64,000 nucleotides of DNA. Origin: Fervidibacillus halotolerans (GTDB lineage Bacteria > Bacillota > Bacilli > Bacillales > Caldibacillaceae). The stretch spans positions 1,824,771 to 1,888,770 of the forward strand of contig NZ_CP106877.1 of the NCBI RefSeq assembly GCF_026547205.1, written 5' to 3'. Each line of letters opens with the position of its first letter. Position 1 is the first letter of the stretch. Positions 63,575-64,000 of this stretch are shown here, in pieces. The notes beneath the pieces are model-generated. The model had not been told where the DNA came from and ran no database searches. It saw only the letters and a list, made by a program, of their open reading frames with translations. The position numbers and the translations under genes are program-made.

Positions 63575-64000
63575 ATGTTACAATCGATGACATTCTTTTT
63601 CGATCGAATGGTTCGGAAATATTTGCCAGATGCCTTTTTATTTGCCATTCTTTTAACATTGGTTGTCTTTTTACTCGGAGTCTTTCTTACAGACAGCTCG
63701 CCTATACAAATGGTCGAATATTGGGGAAACGGATTTTGGAATCTACTGTCTTTTGCCATGCAAATGTCTTTAATCGTGGTTACAGGGTATGTATTGGCGA
63801 ACAGTCCACCGGTGAAAAAAATTTTAGTGAAAATTAGTCAACTGGCGAAAACACCAAGTCAAGGAATTATTCTCGTTACTGTTGTCGCTTTATTAGCCAA
63901 TATCATCAATTATGGATTCGGATTAGTTGTCGGTGCTTTATTGGCAATTCATGTGGCAAAACGGATTCCGAAAATCAATTATCGTCTCTTGGTTGCAAGC
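63575..64000 (+). CDS. Short-chain fatty acid transporter, N-terminal part (AtoE family, cut by window edge)
   Basis: 142 codons are visible, all open. MTFFFDRMVRKYLPDAFLFA is the AtoE family start, followed by transmembrane helices (FAILLTLVVFLLGVFLTDSS; NIINYGFGLVVGALLAIHVA). AtoE proteins take up acetoacetate or butyrate-type acids. The ATG is preceded by GAAGGGGG. Confidence 0.88.
   Translation, partial: MLQSMTFFFDRMVRKYLPDAFLFAILLTLVVFLLGVFLTDSSPIQMVEYWGNGFWNLLSFAMQMSLIVVTGYVLANSPPVKKILVKISQLAKTPSQGIILVTVVALLANIINYGFGLVVGALLAIHVAKRIPKINYRLLVAS

Overview
This window comes from a low-GC Gram-positive bacterium of the Bacillaceae. Evidence includes strong AGGAGG-type ribosome sites with frequent TTG/GTG starts, a tyrosyl T-box leader, cre-like sites, ytx/ytp/yto genes, and an order tyrS-acsA-acuABC-motSP-ccpA-aroA-ytxJHG-murC-sftA-ytpR-ytpQ-ytoP-ytzB that follows the same stretch of the Bacillus subtilis chromosome. 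A genus cannot be assigned from this sequence. I see no rRNA, tRNA, CRISPR array or intact prophage.

Positions 1-9.2 kb are accessory. A minus-strand cellobiose-type PTS operon (IIA, 6-phospho-beta-glucosidase, IIB, a small membrane protein, IIC cut by the window edge) is followed by remnants of an IS21 IstB and an MFS transporter. A VOC dioxygenase-like gene, an MFS exporter, a luciferase-family oxidoreductase and a decayed AT-rich stretch come next.

Positions 9.2-17.5 kb hold the most interesting locus: a tightly coupled two-gene operon in visibly AT-richer DNA. It encodes a 1165-residue protein of unknown function and a 1603-residue DEAH helicase with many cysteine pairs and a DUF1998/MZB-type C-terminus. 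The layout resembles two-gene Druantia-like (type III) anti-phage systems, but the partner cannot be identified by eye, so this is the candidate new or divergent defence system. Degraded sequence lies on both sides.

Positions 18.1-26.8 kb are a complete nine-gene V-type ATPase operon (F-I-K-E-C-G-A-B-D in Enterococcus hirae naming). Its rotor proteolipid keeps all the residues that bind Na+ in E. hirae NtpK, and a cre-like box lies upstream. Positions 27-30.3 kb carry a DUF4349 lipoprotein, an EamA transporter and a 5'-truncated IS605-family tnpB with its right end.

Positions 30.7-64 kb are mainly conserved core. They include T-box-controlled tyrS, a class A penicillin-binding protein, the acetate module acsA/acuABC, Na+-type stator genes motPS behind ccpA, aroA, and an FtsA-like actin-fold protein with five C-terminal repeats. 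The ytxGHJ genes, a cation antiporter, murC, an inserted ABC exporter, sftA, ytpR and ytpQ follow. Next are a chemoreceptor with a clear SigD promoter, a lipoprotein, a DUF84 phosphatase, an M42 peptidase, ytzB, and the start of a short-chain fatty acid transporter. Two copies of a Bacillaceae-type dispersed repeat lie near 46.7 and 60.2 kb.

Functionally, sodium use (V-ATPase and MotPS) and carbon-catabolite control (CcpA, cre-like sites at ntp and acs/acu, a cellobiose PTS) are the recurring themes.
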